DNA of 22,781 bases, from positions 1 through 22,781 of IMG/VR virus record IMGVR_UViG_3300017779_000170; one strand, written 5' to 3'. Shown here one piece after another: positions 12,545 through 22,148 of the stretch (its first letter is position 1; each line of letters begins with the position of its first letter). The notes beneath the pieces are model-generated. The model saw only the letters and a list, made by a program, of their open reading frames with translations. It searched no databases and was not told the DNA's origin. Position numbers and translations under genes: made by a program. Source of the stretch: a virus.

Positions 12545-15500
12545 TAGTATTCACTTGGGTCAAAGTCATCTTCTTCAAAGTATTCATCTTCAAAAGAATC
12601 GTTTGCTTGTTCTCTCAGCTCTCTTCTGTATTCAGAGGGGTCTTCTGTTTTTAGATACTCTAAATATTCTCTTCTCTCTTTTTCTCTTTTTGATCTTTTT
12701 CTATTTTTAACATCATCTGCGAAGAAGTCTTTAACAACAGCTCGTCTTATGTCTTTATAAAAAGGTACTAAACCGGAATTACCTAAAAGCTCCAATACCA
12801 TTCTGTTGGTTAATTCTTCTTTATTTTTCTCTCTACTTTCTTTTGTTGCATTATTAATCGACCTAAAACCCAGACTAGTCATTCGTTCCAAAGTTTTTAT
12901 TATCGGCCCAAACGGCCCAGCTAAAACTCCTACCGCCGTCTTAGTAAGGCCTTTATCTTCTATTTGATCTAAACTTAGCTGGTTATATACTATTGAGTGC
13001 TTATAAGCGTCATAATCTCCCTCTCTTAAACCATCCAATGCTTTTTCATTAAACTGCTCTATCAACATAGATGGAACTAAATTAGGAATATTACCCATAC
13101 TTTTTCTAGTCATAAGACTAAGCATAGTACCTACGACTTGTCGTGTTATAATATCTTCAATATCAGACTCATCCTCGGATTCATCATCAACACCAAATAG
13201 TTCTTGATCAAATGCTTGACTTAATACTGTATACAGAATAGGATACATAGTCATACGCATACCTACACCTGCTAAAATACCTAAAGCTTGAGTTCGACTT
13301 ATTTCTCCTTTTCTTTGTAAAGCTCCTACAGCCATTCTTGCGGTGGCATACTCAAATAAACTAAAGTTTGCCATAAATTTATTAGCAGCCCTGTAAGCAT
13401 TAACCGCGCCTCCGCCGCCTTTACCTGTTGTTCGATACTGATTTTTAATTACACTATCAAAAGGATTTTTTGATGTACCTATCATGGTAGCGGTCTGGTC
13501 AGCTTTTTTAGTTGCTTTTTCTACGGCAGCTTTATATTTATCCCCTAAGTATTTACTCTCACCTCTCCCTATATCTTTAAGATCTTTAGAAGTTAGCTTG
13601 ATGCCTGTTTCAGCCTCAAATGTTGTAGCAAACTTACCATACCACATTGGTATACTTAATGATTTATCTGGAGAAGATATAATTGTTGATGCTATTTTAT
13701 CTACAACAGCTGCGGTTTGTTTAACCCCCATTCTTAATATCACTTGCATTATGTTAGCGACATGGCTACGAGCAGTTCCGTCTGAAGGTGTACTCTGTAA
13801 AAACCCGGTTACATCTGCAAAACGAGAAGACAAACTTCTTGTTTCAAAAAGTCGTGTTGTCATTCTAGAGCCTAAATTATTAAGTATGTCAGTTCCTTCT
13901 TTTCTACTTAAAAAAGATAATTTTCCAAATTTCGTAAATCCTGTCATGGCGGCTTTAGGGTCAGCTATAATCATTGACATATTTGACTGAATCTCCGACA
14001 CCATTCTTGTAACTGAACCAAGGATGGCTTGATACGCAATTCTTTTTACTTTATTACCTATCGAACCTAAAAAACTTACATCTCTTTGTGTCTCTCCAAA
14101 TGTGACTTCTAAGATTTCAGAAACTGATTTATCTAAAGCTGATACCGCTGCTTTCTGTGCGTCAGTACTATTAGGGTCTGCCTGTATTTCAGCAGTGACC
14201 TTGTTAATTGTTTTCTTGACCCTTCTAACCTCGTTGGTCATAAAATAATCTAAAGCTACACCTGACGCCCCCTTTTCTAATGAATAAAAAGGGTCAAAAC
14301 TTATAGGCTTTGCTCCTGATGTTCTAGCTTGGTTAGCCCCACCTTTAGTAGATGCTTGAGAATATTGTTCACCTCTTGTGTTTAAGTCATTTGTCTGTTG
14401 AATGTCTGACATTAAAACTACTCGGTGAGAGTATGAGTTATAAAGCTCAACTCTATTACCTCTCAAAACGGCTGAAGTAAATTTAGACAAGGGCGCTAAC
14501 TTAGCGTTTTCAGTGTCTAATATGTTTAAAGCAGCCTTTTCGTTTTTAGTTAAACTTTTTTCTAGTTTATCTAAACTGATTTCTCCATCTACTGTAAACT
14601 GGTCAGATAATTCTTGAATTATTTTTCCATCTAAAGCTGTTAGTCTGCCCGTACCTTTTTTACTATTTATATCTTTAAGAGTGGCCTCAATAAATTCTAC
14701 TGGATTAGGGGCTTTAGGATTAGCTTCTCCATCCACCATATTATTTAAATACTCCCTTGTTAGTTGTATAAGCCTGAGTTTATATCCTTTTTTTACAACT
14801 TTATTATCCGTATTTCTGCCTCCTAAAATTTTTCTAACTTTATTTACGCCGTCTTTTTCTAATAATGCTCTTGCTGAATCTGACTTTGCTCTCATTTTAC
14901 CAACAAACACATTGTAGCTTTCAAATGTTTTAGCCAGTCTTCCAAAAGTGTTATCATAAATAGTGGTGCTGTTTAAGTTTCCAAAAGCGTTATCGACACT
15001 TGTGGCTACTGATGATCTTATTTTATCTAAAATTAAATTTTTACCAGAACGAGAATTTGTTAGAGCTATCTTTATTGATGAGCTTATGTTTTTAAAGTGT
15101 TTTAAAATACCATTTTTAGTTACTTTTTTCATCACGCTTGTAACTGGCTTAGAATCTCTGGTACTTAAAATGTCATTTAATATGTTGTTTGTGTCTACAT
15201 TTACTACACCCTGAGTTAAGTTTTGCATAACCACTCTAAGAGTTTCAAGTTTAGAATAATCAAACACACCATCTTTTTCTTGAATTAGAGCGCCTATGTC
15301 TTCCTTTGTGATTTTAGCAAACTGCTTGGCTATTTCTATATCATTATCATCATTAAGCTTACTTAAGTCAGGCTTCTTGCTTTTAATTTCTTTTATGGCT
15401 TTTGTAACATCATACTCCTTAGTTTTTCTAGGCTTTTTGTCTTTCGCTTTTTTATCTTTTATGTTAATTTCTGTGCCTAACTTTAAAGATTCATCTATAG

Positions 15501-18500
15501 AATTTAAAATATCTAAGCCTACTTCAGTATCACGACCTATGTTTGTAAACTCTAGTTTCCCTGGTTTACCATAAAATTCAAGAAGCTGCACAGCTGCATC
15601 CAGTTTGTTTAGTGGAATATTACTTAGCTCTGTATTTGCTAAAGCTATAAGAGTATTTACTAAAGCATCATTGTTAGCTCCAAATTTTCCCTTTTTAATA
15701 TTATATTTAACACCTCGACCTCTTTTATTCTTAATAGCGTTTTTAATTCTAACCAACTTAGTATTTATAGTAGCGTCATTCATTACTTTAGTAACATATT
15801 CTACTGTGCTATCAACTTGCGAATCTTTAGAAAAATCAGTTCTTAAAATTCTATTTGACATTGCTAGTGCTTGAGAAGATTTAATAATACCTCTAGACTT
15901 CAGACCTGTAATTTTATCTAACAAACTTTTTTGAGCAGCTTTGTAAGCATTTTCAGATTCCCTTGCTGCCTTAGCCTCTAGTTTTATCTGTGTTTTTAAT
16001 CCATCAGAATCTATAATTAGGCTTGTTTTTTTCTTTTTGCCTTGGGTAATTCGTTTAGCCGAGGGGCCTCTTTTTTTACCAAATACACCAGGCTCTGAAG
16101 CTTGTTTCTGAAGTTGAGTTTGAGATTGTTTTTGAACATCTACATTAGGTGATCTGTTTGGGTCAATTTTATTTACTAAACTTATATTAGCTTCAGTTGC
16201 TGGCATTCCTGTCAGCTGTGTAAATTTTTCTCTTAAACCAATTAATGTGTTTGATTCTGCGTCTAGCTTTAGAGCATTCATGGCATCTCTGTTAGGATTT
16301 TGCTTAATAAACTCTACCACCTGGTCAGGAGTAATTTCTACATCTACATCAATCTGATCGGGGTCAGCAATATAAGATAAATACCCATCTTCTAGACTCA
16401 CTCCTCCTCTTTCTTTAGATGCTATCCATATACTTGAAACACCACTTTCTCTAGGCGACAACCCGGTTACTCGTTTCCAGCTTTCTGGAGTAAACTTTAC
16501 AACAGGGGATGCACTTTTTTTATCTCTAGATATTAAGCCTTCTAATCCAAACTCTACATCTCTAGATTCTAATTGTGTTTGCTCTTCAGTTTTAACACGA
16601 GTTATAGCGTCCGCTACCTCTTTGGCGTTCTCGGAAGTTTCTATTATTCGTTGATTAACCTCGCTTTCGTTTGTTAAACCCTGTAAATCAGCCGGCTTAC
16701 CATCGTTTACATCTATTACTGTTTTTAAAATAAACTTCTCAACCTTCTTCGGTATTTTTTTTAAGGGTCTACCTGTTTTTCTGTTAATAGCTTGTACAGT
16801 TCCGTCTTCATTTAGCTGAACATCTACAGTTCTACTGCCAGGAACTCTAAATACTTGAGGCCCTCCCTTACGTTGAGATGGAGGTATGGTTTGAAAACTT
16901 TTAGGAGTTGTTGGAGTTTTAACTAAAACTGGCAACTCTAAATCTATAGTGTAAGTTTTTTTACCCCTTTTAGATCCTCGCCTTTTTATTTTAACGTCAA
17001 TCCCTGGATATGCTTTTTTTATTTTATCAACCTCAGCTTCAGCCTTAGCTTTGTCGTCCGTTTGAAAAGCACTAAAAGCCGCTTCGTTACCCTTCTCTTT
17101 TACAGATTGTTGCGTTGCATCGCTATACTTTGTTGTTTTTGTAACAACATTACCATCAGCATCTACCTTTTCACTCAAGGTTTTAGACTTATTATATGTT
17201 TTTAAACCACCTATAGATATAGTGGTTACCTCTATTACTTCTGCTCCGTCTGGTAGGGCGTTTTCCGCCTCAGTAATCATGTTCTTGAAAGCATCTCCGG
17301 TAGACTCCATTTTAGCGGTAAACTGATTTGTGGGTTTACCGTTTTCGTAAACTCTTGTGAAGCCAACAAAATTAGCGGAATCGCCACTGCTACTTATAAT
17401 AACATCTAACTCGCCTGTCTGTGGATTATTATATTTAGCCGTTTGTACACCCTTAGAGTCTGGACTTGTTATGTCAGAGATAACAGCTTTACCATAAGGT
17501 AGTTTTTTATCAGTATGGGTTTTACCAAATATTTTTGGAGCTGCATCTATTCTAGCTTTTTTATCTACTTGCGTTTCCGCCTCCTCGGTAGCTTGAACTG
17601 CCTCTTGGGTTTCAACTTCTTGGCTACCCGTTTCGGCAGCTTCTTGCTGGATGTTACCTTCTCCCACTCCTTCGCCATCTTGGGTAGATTCTTGTACATC
17701 CAAGCTCTCTGTGCTTGACTTTTGAATGGCATCTTTTTTCTCTTTAATTAATAATTTTTTTACATTCTCAAACTCTTGGTCTGTATATGTGTCTTTATCT
17801 ATTCTATCTAGTACCTCCTGGTTAGTTACTGATGCTTCAGCTTGTGCCTGTGCCTCAGCTTCTGCTAAAGCTGTTTCTGCTGATCTATCTCTGGATTTTT
17901 CTCTATCCATGAGAGCTTTTTGCATATCACTTATTTGACGTTGAGTAGGGTCTTCAATACCATTGTTAGCGAGTTCTTTTTTAGCATCACCTTTTGTTAC
18001 AGTAATAACTTCGTTAAAAGTATTTCCGTCCTGCTCTACCGTAACCTCCTCCGTCATGACTTGACTATAGTCGTCTACAATTTCAGATATCCTTTGGTCT
18101 ATCTGTCTTTTTCTAAGCTTTGTTGTTTCAGACGCACTATCTGGTAATTTACTTCTTTCTATTTGTAGTTTAATTATTTCACTTTTAGCCTCGCCCTGTG
18201 GTATCATAGGGTAGGTTTTTTCTATCTCTAAAGCAAATTGAGACTCTGCTTTTATATCAGTAACAACTGCCTTTAAGTCTGGATCATTAGTTATATCTAT
18301 ATCCATTTTAGCAATCTGGTCAGGAGTTGCTGTTCCTATGGTTGCTAATATATAATCCTTAGTTACAAAGTCTTTACCAAGTCTGTACTGTGGTGTAATA
18401 AATGCACCACGCGCCAAAGTTATTGGAGCTGAACCAGCGCCAGCAAACCCCTCTAAACCTATCTCAGCAATATCCATTTCCTGCCCAGCTAAAAGTCTTG

Positions 18501-19869
18501 CGGTTGCCTCACCAAGGCTACCCCCACCAATCTCAACACCTAAACCACTGGCTACTGGAGCTATTCTTTTTCCGTATCTGGCTGCAACTGCAATTCCTTT
18601 TTGAACAGCGTTTTTAGTTACAGCTCCTTTACCAGCTTTAGCTAACTGTTTAGCAGTTCCTTTGGCTATTGCTTTACCAGTAGTACCTACTATTTTACCT
18701 GCAACACCAGCTGTTACTGCGTCAATCATACCTATAGCAAGACCTCTGGTTGCCGCCTTGTTTCTTATTCTCTGTAATGCCTCTGGGTCTTCAAGAACCA
18801 GTCTTATACCTTCTGCATCAAACTTACCTCCTTTCGCCTCAACTTCTTCTTTCATAAATTCAGTATAAGACATACCGAACTCTAACGCTAAAGATGCACC
18901 ACCAAATGCGCCACCAACCGCTCCTGCGCCTGCGCCAAATAAAGCACCTGGCCCCGATACGGCTGTTAGAGTAGCACCTGCCGCTGCACCTGTCGATGCT
19001 CCTACCCCGGCAGCCGCAGCTGACGCAGGATTAAGCATAGATGAAAAAGAATCAATTAATAATTCTGGAGCAATAGATAAATTTGCGCCGAAGCCTAGCA
19101 TAAATCCTAAAAATCCACCACCATTTTGCTCATATATTTTTTGAAAACTTTTCATTTCATCTGACTGCACAACACCCTCAGATTTTTTTACGGCCGCTAT
19201 GTATTCTTGTAGTTCTGCATCGGTTATGTTTTTGCCCTTGGCGTACAAAGCAATAGCATCATCTACTGATTGTCCTTTGGTAAATCCATTGCCAATAGCA
19301 CGATACATATCTCCCCAAAAATCAGCACTAAGAACGCCCAAAATAGGCTTGTCATCAAACGCCCAATCCAAAGCTTGACCTAACCAGCTTTCTTCAAGCC
19401 ATGTTTCGTCTTCTATCTGTGGAATATTAAATTCTTCAGCTTCGTTTATTGCCTCATCTGTGCCAGATCGGTACAACTCAGTGTCAAAAATCTCTATTTC
19501 GTTTGGGTCATCAACACCTTCTACCACTTCCACATCCTCTTCTATGTTTGGTGTAACAGGAGGGGGTTGGTTTAATGAAGGGTCAGGAGTTTCGACTGGT
19601 GAAGTATCCAAGGATCCATCCTCCACCGGAGGTATTGTAGTATCTGCATCCGTATCTTCCGTTGGAGAAGTGCCAGGTAATTCTTCCTCTTTTTTTTTTA
19701 AGCCTAAAACATTTGACGCTTCTAGCTCAGCTACATCTTTAAAAGTTCCTTCTTCTAAATAATCAAACAGCCCGTCATAACCTAGAGTTGGAGCCATCTC
19801 TAAAAACTCCTCTAAACTTTTAAATGCTCCATCTATAGCATAGTCATATAAGTCTTCTAATTCAAACAT
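12544..19869 (-). CDS. Giant internal virion / DNA-ejection protein (2441 aa), gp16-position
   Basis: This single frame is one third of the window. N-terminus: two copies of an about 19-residue motif (residues 6-24 and 33-51: L-[YF]-DY-x3-G-x-FK). Residues 60-130 are acidic and Pro-rich. Residues about 250-480 are unusually rich in Ala and Gly with hydrophobic helices, as in membrane-inserting ejection proteins. Residues about 650-770 are Glu/Gln/Ala-rich. The remainder is a long basic helical region. A hydrophobic stretch lies near 2193-2220 and a very acidic end (FEEDDFDPSEY) closes the protein. T7 gp16, in the corresponding place, has 1318 residues and an N-terminal transglycosylase; no such motif was found here. 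It probably forms part of the ejection conduit. A polyvalent-type protein with unseen enzymatic domains is the alternative. Confidence 0.75.
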   Translation of the reverse strand: MFELEDLYDYAIDGAFKSLEEFLEMAPTLGYDGLFDYLEEGTFKDVAELEASNVLGLKKKEEELPGTSPTEDTDADTTIPPVEDGSLDTSPVETPDPSLNQPPPVTPNIEEDVEVVEGVDDPNEIEIFDTELYRSGTDEAINEAEEFNIPQIEDETWLEESWLGQALDWAFDDKPILGVLSADFWGDMYRAIGNGFTKGQSVDDAIALYAKGKNITDAELQEYIAAVKKSEGVVQSDEMKSFQKIYEQNGGGFLGFMLGFGANLSIAPELLIDSFSSMLNPASAAAAGVGASTGAAAGATLTAVSGPGALFGAGAGAVGGAFGGASLALEFGMSYTEFMKEEVEAKGGKFDAEGIRLVLEDPEALQRIRNKAATRGLAIGMIDAVTAGVAGKIVGTTGKAIAKGTAKQLAKAGKGAVTKNAVQKGIAVAARYGKRIAPVASGLGVEIGGGSLGEATARLLAGQEMDIAEIGLEGFAGAGSAPITLARGAFITPQYRLGKDFVTKDYILATIGTATPDQIAKMDIDITNDPDLKAVVTDIKAESQFALEIEKTYPMIPQGEAKSEIIKLQIERSKLPDSASETTKLRKRQIDQRISEIVDDYSQVMTEEVTVEQDGNTFNEVITVTKGDAKKELANNGIEDPTQRQISDMQKALMDREKSRDRSAETALAEAEAQAQAEASVTNQEVLDRIDKDTYTDQEFENVKKLLIKEKKDAIQKSSTESLDVQESTQDGEGVGEGNIQQEAAETGSQEVETQEAVQATEEAETQVDKKARIDAAPKIFGKTHTDKKLPYGKAVISDITSPDSKGVQTAKYNNPQTGELDVIISSSGDSANFVGFTRVYENGKPTNQFTAKMESTGDAFKNMITEAENALPDGAEVIEVTTISIGGLKTYNKSKTLSEKVDADGNVVTKTTKYSDATQQSVKEKGNEAAFSAFQTDDKAKAEAEVDKIKKAYPGIDVKIKRRGSKRGKKTYTIDLELPVLVKTPTTPKSFQTIPPSQRKGGPQVFRVPGSRTVDVQLNEDGTVQAINRKTGRPLKKIPKKVEKFILKTVIDVNDGKPADLQGLTNESEVNQRIIETSENAKEVADAITRVKTEEQTQLESRDVEFGLEGLISRDKKSASPVVKFTPESWKRVTGLSPRESGVSSIWIASKERGGVSLEDGYLSYIADPDQIDVDVEITPDQVVEFIKQNPNRDAMNALKLDAESNTLIGLREKFTQLTGMPATEANISLVNKIDPNRSPNVDVQKQSQTQLQKQASEPGVFGKKRGPSAKRITQGKKKKTSLIIDSDGLKTQIKLEAKAARESENAYKAAQKSLLDKITGLKSRGIIKSSQALAMSNRILRTDFSKDSQVDSTVEYVTKVMNDATINTKLVRIKNAIKNKRGRGVKYNIKKGKFGANNDALVNTLIALANTELSNIPLNKLDAAVQLLEFYGKPGKLEFTNIGRDTEVGLDILNSIDESLKLGTEINIKDKKAKDKKPRKTKEYDVTKAIKEIKSKKPDLSKLNDDNDIEIAKQFAKITKEDIGALIQEKDGVFDYSKLETLRVVMQNLTQGVVNVDTNNILNDILSTRDSKPVTSVMKKVTKNGILKHFKNISSSIKIALTNSRSGKNLILDKIRSSVATSVDNAFGNLNSTTIYDNTFGRLAKTFESYNVFVGKMRAKSDSARALLEKDGVNKVRKILGGRNTDNKVVKKGYKLRLIQLTREYLNNMVDGEANPKAPNPVEFIEATLKDINSKKGTGRLTALDGKIIQELSDQFTVDGEISLDKLEKSLTKNEKAALNILDTENAKLAPLSKFTSAVLRGNRVELYNSYSHRVVLMSDIQQTNDLNTRGEQYSQASTKGGANQARTSGAKPISFDPFYSLEKGASGVALDYFMTNEVRRVKKTINKVTAEIQADPNSTDAQKAAVSALDKSVSEILEVTFGETQRDVSFLGSIGNKVKRIAYQAILGSVTRMVSEIQSNMSMIIADPKAAMTGFTKFGKLSFLSRKEGTDILNNLGSRMTTRLFETRSLSSRFADVTGFLQSTPSDGTARSHVANIMQVILRMGVKQTAAVVDKIASTIISSPDKSLSIPMWYGKFATTFEAETGIKLTSKDLKDIGRGESKYLGDKYKAAVEKATKKADQTATMIGTSKNPFDSVIKNQYRTTGKGGGGAVNAYRAANKFMANFSLFEYATARMAVGALQRKGEISRTQALGILAGVGMRMTMYPILYTVLSQAFDQELFGVDDESEDESDIEDIITRQVVGTMLSLMTRKSMGNIPNLVPSMLIEQFNEKALDGLREGDYDAYKHSIVYNQLSLDQIEDKGLTKTAVGVLAGPFGPIIKTLERMTSLGFRSINNATKESREKNKEELTNRMVLELLGNSGLVPFYKDIRRAVVKDFFADDVKNRKRSKREKERREYLEYLKTEDPSEYRRELREQANDSFEDEYFEEDDFDPSEY

Positions 19870-19877
19870 ATATTTAT

Positions 19878-22139
19878 TTAATTATTTTGGTCAGTAAACA
19901 ACTTTTTCATTCTTTGATTATATTCCTGTCTGGATTCACCTTCTCTTCGAGGGTTGGCAGCTCTAATTTCCATTGCACTTAATCTACCACTTGACGCTCT
20001 AACTGTGTTAACTCTGTTAGCTGCCTCATTTAATATTCTAGCTATTTCATTAGTTACATCACTATTTGTGTAATTGTCATTGTCTAATTGGAAAATAGTA
20101 TTTTTACCTGCAATTCTAATCATAATAACTTCATCATCACCATCTCTATTAGGGAATAAACGATTTGTTTCAGCCGCTATCTGTTCTGATGTAGCACCAG
20201 ATGGAAGTCTATCTTTTACATATTCTAATACCGCAGCATCTGCTTTCTCATCAGATATCAAAGTCATTTTTACTTTTTCGTCAGGGAATAGCTTAGCAAG
20301 GTTTGTTTTTAAACTTTTCTTCATTGCCTTACGGAATATAGTGGCAAGCTGATTTCTGTCTGTAGTATCTGTTGTAAATATTCCTCCAAGGCCTGTTTCG
20401 CTACCAGGGCCACCGCCTCCAAGCTCATCTTTAACAAGGTCAAATAGAGTTTTCCCCTCTGCATCTATTTTAGTACTATCTGTGTAGTCTGCACTAATTG
20501 CTTCTTGAGTTCCTTTTCCGCTTACAACAATACCGCTTTTTTTCAATACATCTAAATCATATCCTTGTTGCTCTAAAGCTTTTTCTATCTGAACTCTAGT
20601 GGCGTCTTTTCCAGTTAATGTTTTATAAAGACTTGTTATTTCATTTAGTAGACTAACTGGATCTTTATCTTTACTATCTACAACGCCATCTTGATTAACA
20701 TCTTGAGTAGATTGAGCTGCACGCTCAATAGACACTGGCGGCATCCCGTCTCTAAATATATCTATAGTGGTTGGCTGTATATCGAAATTAGTAATTCTGC
20801 CAGCTGCACCACCCTCAACGTCAGTGTTAAGATCACTTATAAGTGTTTGCATAATAGCAGTAGCGTTAGCTTGGTCTGCTGTAAGTATATCCGCTATTTG
20901 ACCAGCTTCTCCACCGATAATATCAAGTTTTTCTGTTTGCGCAGCAGAGCTTGCGTTTTCTTGTTGTCCAGTTTTAAATCCTGCTTTTTCTCGTTTATAT
21001 CCAACTTGAGATTCAACTTGTAATCTAACATAATCTCTTGCTGCCTCTATCATGTCTTCAGTATATGTGTAAGTGGGCGGTGTCGTGCCAACATCTACTT
21101 TTATAAAATTATCGATAGAAGAGTTTGGGTAAAGCTGTCTAAACTGCTCTTCACTTTGAGCAAACTTATATAGATTTCCGTCCTTACCTTTAATACCATG
21201 TTGCTCTATAATATTTGCAACATTTGGAATTTGACTATCTCCAACAGCCCCTAGGCCGTCAGTAAGAACAATGCTGTCTACTATGCTTTCTCTTAGAGTA
21301 TCAAAAGCTTGATAAGCTTCTCCATTCTCATCTTTAAGAATAGAGTTCATTTGTCTTGCCCCCTCTGTGGTCACTACAGCTCCACCGCCTTCTAACAGCG
21401 TGTAGTCTTCTATGTAGGAAGTTATAAAAGTACCTATATCATCTACATTATTAGCCACCAATGTTTTAACATCATACTTATTGCCATTGTCTTCATAATT
21501 TATTTTGTTATTTATTGAGCTATAAGGAAGGTAGTTTTCAGGGTGAGTATCATAGTCGGGCATAATTTGATTACCGTTTCCGTCATCAATCATCCTAACG
21601 CTATACACATTTCCTTTTGGCGACACCCAAGGAACTACATTATTTAAATTACCAAAAGATTGTAATTCATCCTTTATAAATGTTTCAGTTGCAGAAGCAA
21701 TTTTAACACCATCTTCACCAAGCTGCTGTCTTTCTGTGGCTTTAACAAATGAAGCATCCCAATCTTTAGACGCGATACCCCAGTTAGCAATATTATCTTT
21801 TGCTTTTTGTATAAATTGCAAAAATTCAGCAGGCTTCATACCTCCTCTTTTAACAATACCATTTAGTGTGGTAACCTGCTCTCTCATTTGAGTTGCAAGC
21901 ATATTGACTTGATCTCCTAAAGTTTTAGAGTTATAGGCATCTGCCTTTTCAAGTTGATTTAATACCGCATCTGTTTCGTCATCAATCTCTTTCTTTCGAG
22001 CCTCTCTGTCTTCAGCTATTTTATTGAAAGTTTCATTAATACCTCTTGACATTTGATTCCAGTTTACCTGGGTATTTTCCCTACCCTGGTATATCTGATA
22101 ATCTAATGCGGATTCTTTTCTACTAAATTCGTTTGCCAT
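19878..22139 (-). CDS. Internal virion protein, gp15-position, with EF-hand/dockerin-like loop (753 aa)
   Basis: The gene starts after an A-rich leader (TTTAAAAAAAATTATG) 9 bp after the preceding gene, and the next gene follows 8 bp later. Size and position match T7 gp15 (747 residues), the internal core protein that forms the DNA-ejection tube; sequence similarity was not visible by eye. The N-terminus is a charged helix with coiled-coil character (NKIAEDREARKKEIDDE). Residues 480-491 read DVNQDGVVDSKD, which fits the 12-residue calcium-binding loop of EF-hand and dockerin proteins at every key position. The C-terminus is basic and ends GESRQEYNQRMKKLFTDQNN. There is no signal peptide or membrane helix. 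Confidence 0.75.
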   Translation of the reverse strand: MANEFSRKESALDYQIYQGRENTQVNWNQMSRGINETFNKIAEDREARKKEIDDETDAVLNQLEKADAYNSKTLGDQVNMLATQMREQVTTLNGIVKRGGMKPAEFLQFIQKAKDNIANWGIASKDWDASFVKATERQQLGEDGVKIASATETFIKDELQSFGNLNNVVPWVSPKGNVYSVRMIDDGNGNQIMPDYDTHPENYLPYSSINNKINYEDNGNKYDVKTLVANNVDDIGTFITSYIEDYTLLEGGGAVVTTEGARQMNSILKDENGEAYQAFDTLRESIVDSIVLTDGLGAVGDSQIPNVANIIEQHGIKGKDGNLYKFAQSEEQFRQLYPNSSIDNFIKVDVGTTPPTYTYTEDMIEAARDYVRLQVESQVGYKREKAGFKTGQQENASSAAQTEKLDIIGGEAGQIADILTADQANATAIMQTLISDLNTDVEGGAAGRITNFDIQPTTIDIFRDGMPPVSIERAAQSTQDVNQDGVVDSKDKDPVSLLNEITSLYKTLTGKDATRVQIEKALEQQGYDLDVLKKSGIVVSGKGTQEAISADYTDSTKIDAEGKTLFDLVKDELGGGGPGSETGLGGIFTTDTTDRNQLATIFRKAMKKSLKTNLAKLFPDEKVKMTLISDEKADAAVLEYVKDRLPSGATSEQIAAETNRLFPNRDGDDEVIMIRIAGKNTIFQLDNDNYTNSDVTNEIARILNEAANRVNTVRASSGRLSAMEIRAANPRREGESRQEYNQRMKKLFTDQNN
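20667..20702 (-). other. Calcium-binding loop motif (EF-hand/dockerin type)
   Basis: These 36 bases code for DVNQDGVVDSKD (residues 480-491 of the 753-residue virion protein). D1, N3, D5, G6, V8, D9 and D12 all match the D-x-N-x-D-G-x-[VI]-[ND]-x-x-D loop. Only one copy was seen, whereas dockerins have two. Confidence 0.7.
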
Positions 22140-22148
22140 AATTTTTTT

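Noticed and set aside
13484-13990. Plus-strand ORF of 168 codons opposite the giant virion gene
   Set aside because: It is hydrophobic and Ser/Leu-rich, as expected of an antisense shadow of a Lys/Glu/Ala-rich gene. It has no leader or neighbours on that strand; similar shadows occur all through 14681-18868 and 19460-21023.
19700-19869. Lytic transglycosylase domain at the N-terminus of the giant protein, as in T7 gp16
   Set aside because: The N-terminus consists of the two FK repeats and an acidic Pro-rich stretch; no catalytic-Glu ES motif or GLMQ motif was seen.
12544-19869. Virion RNA polymerase (N4 or crAss-like)
   Set aside because: No DxDGD-type catalytic motif was seen; VDADGNVV near residue 890 lacks the pattern and context.
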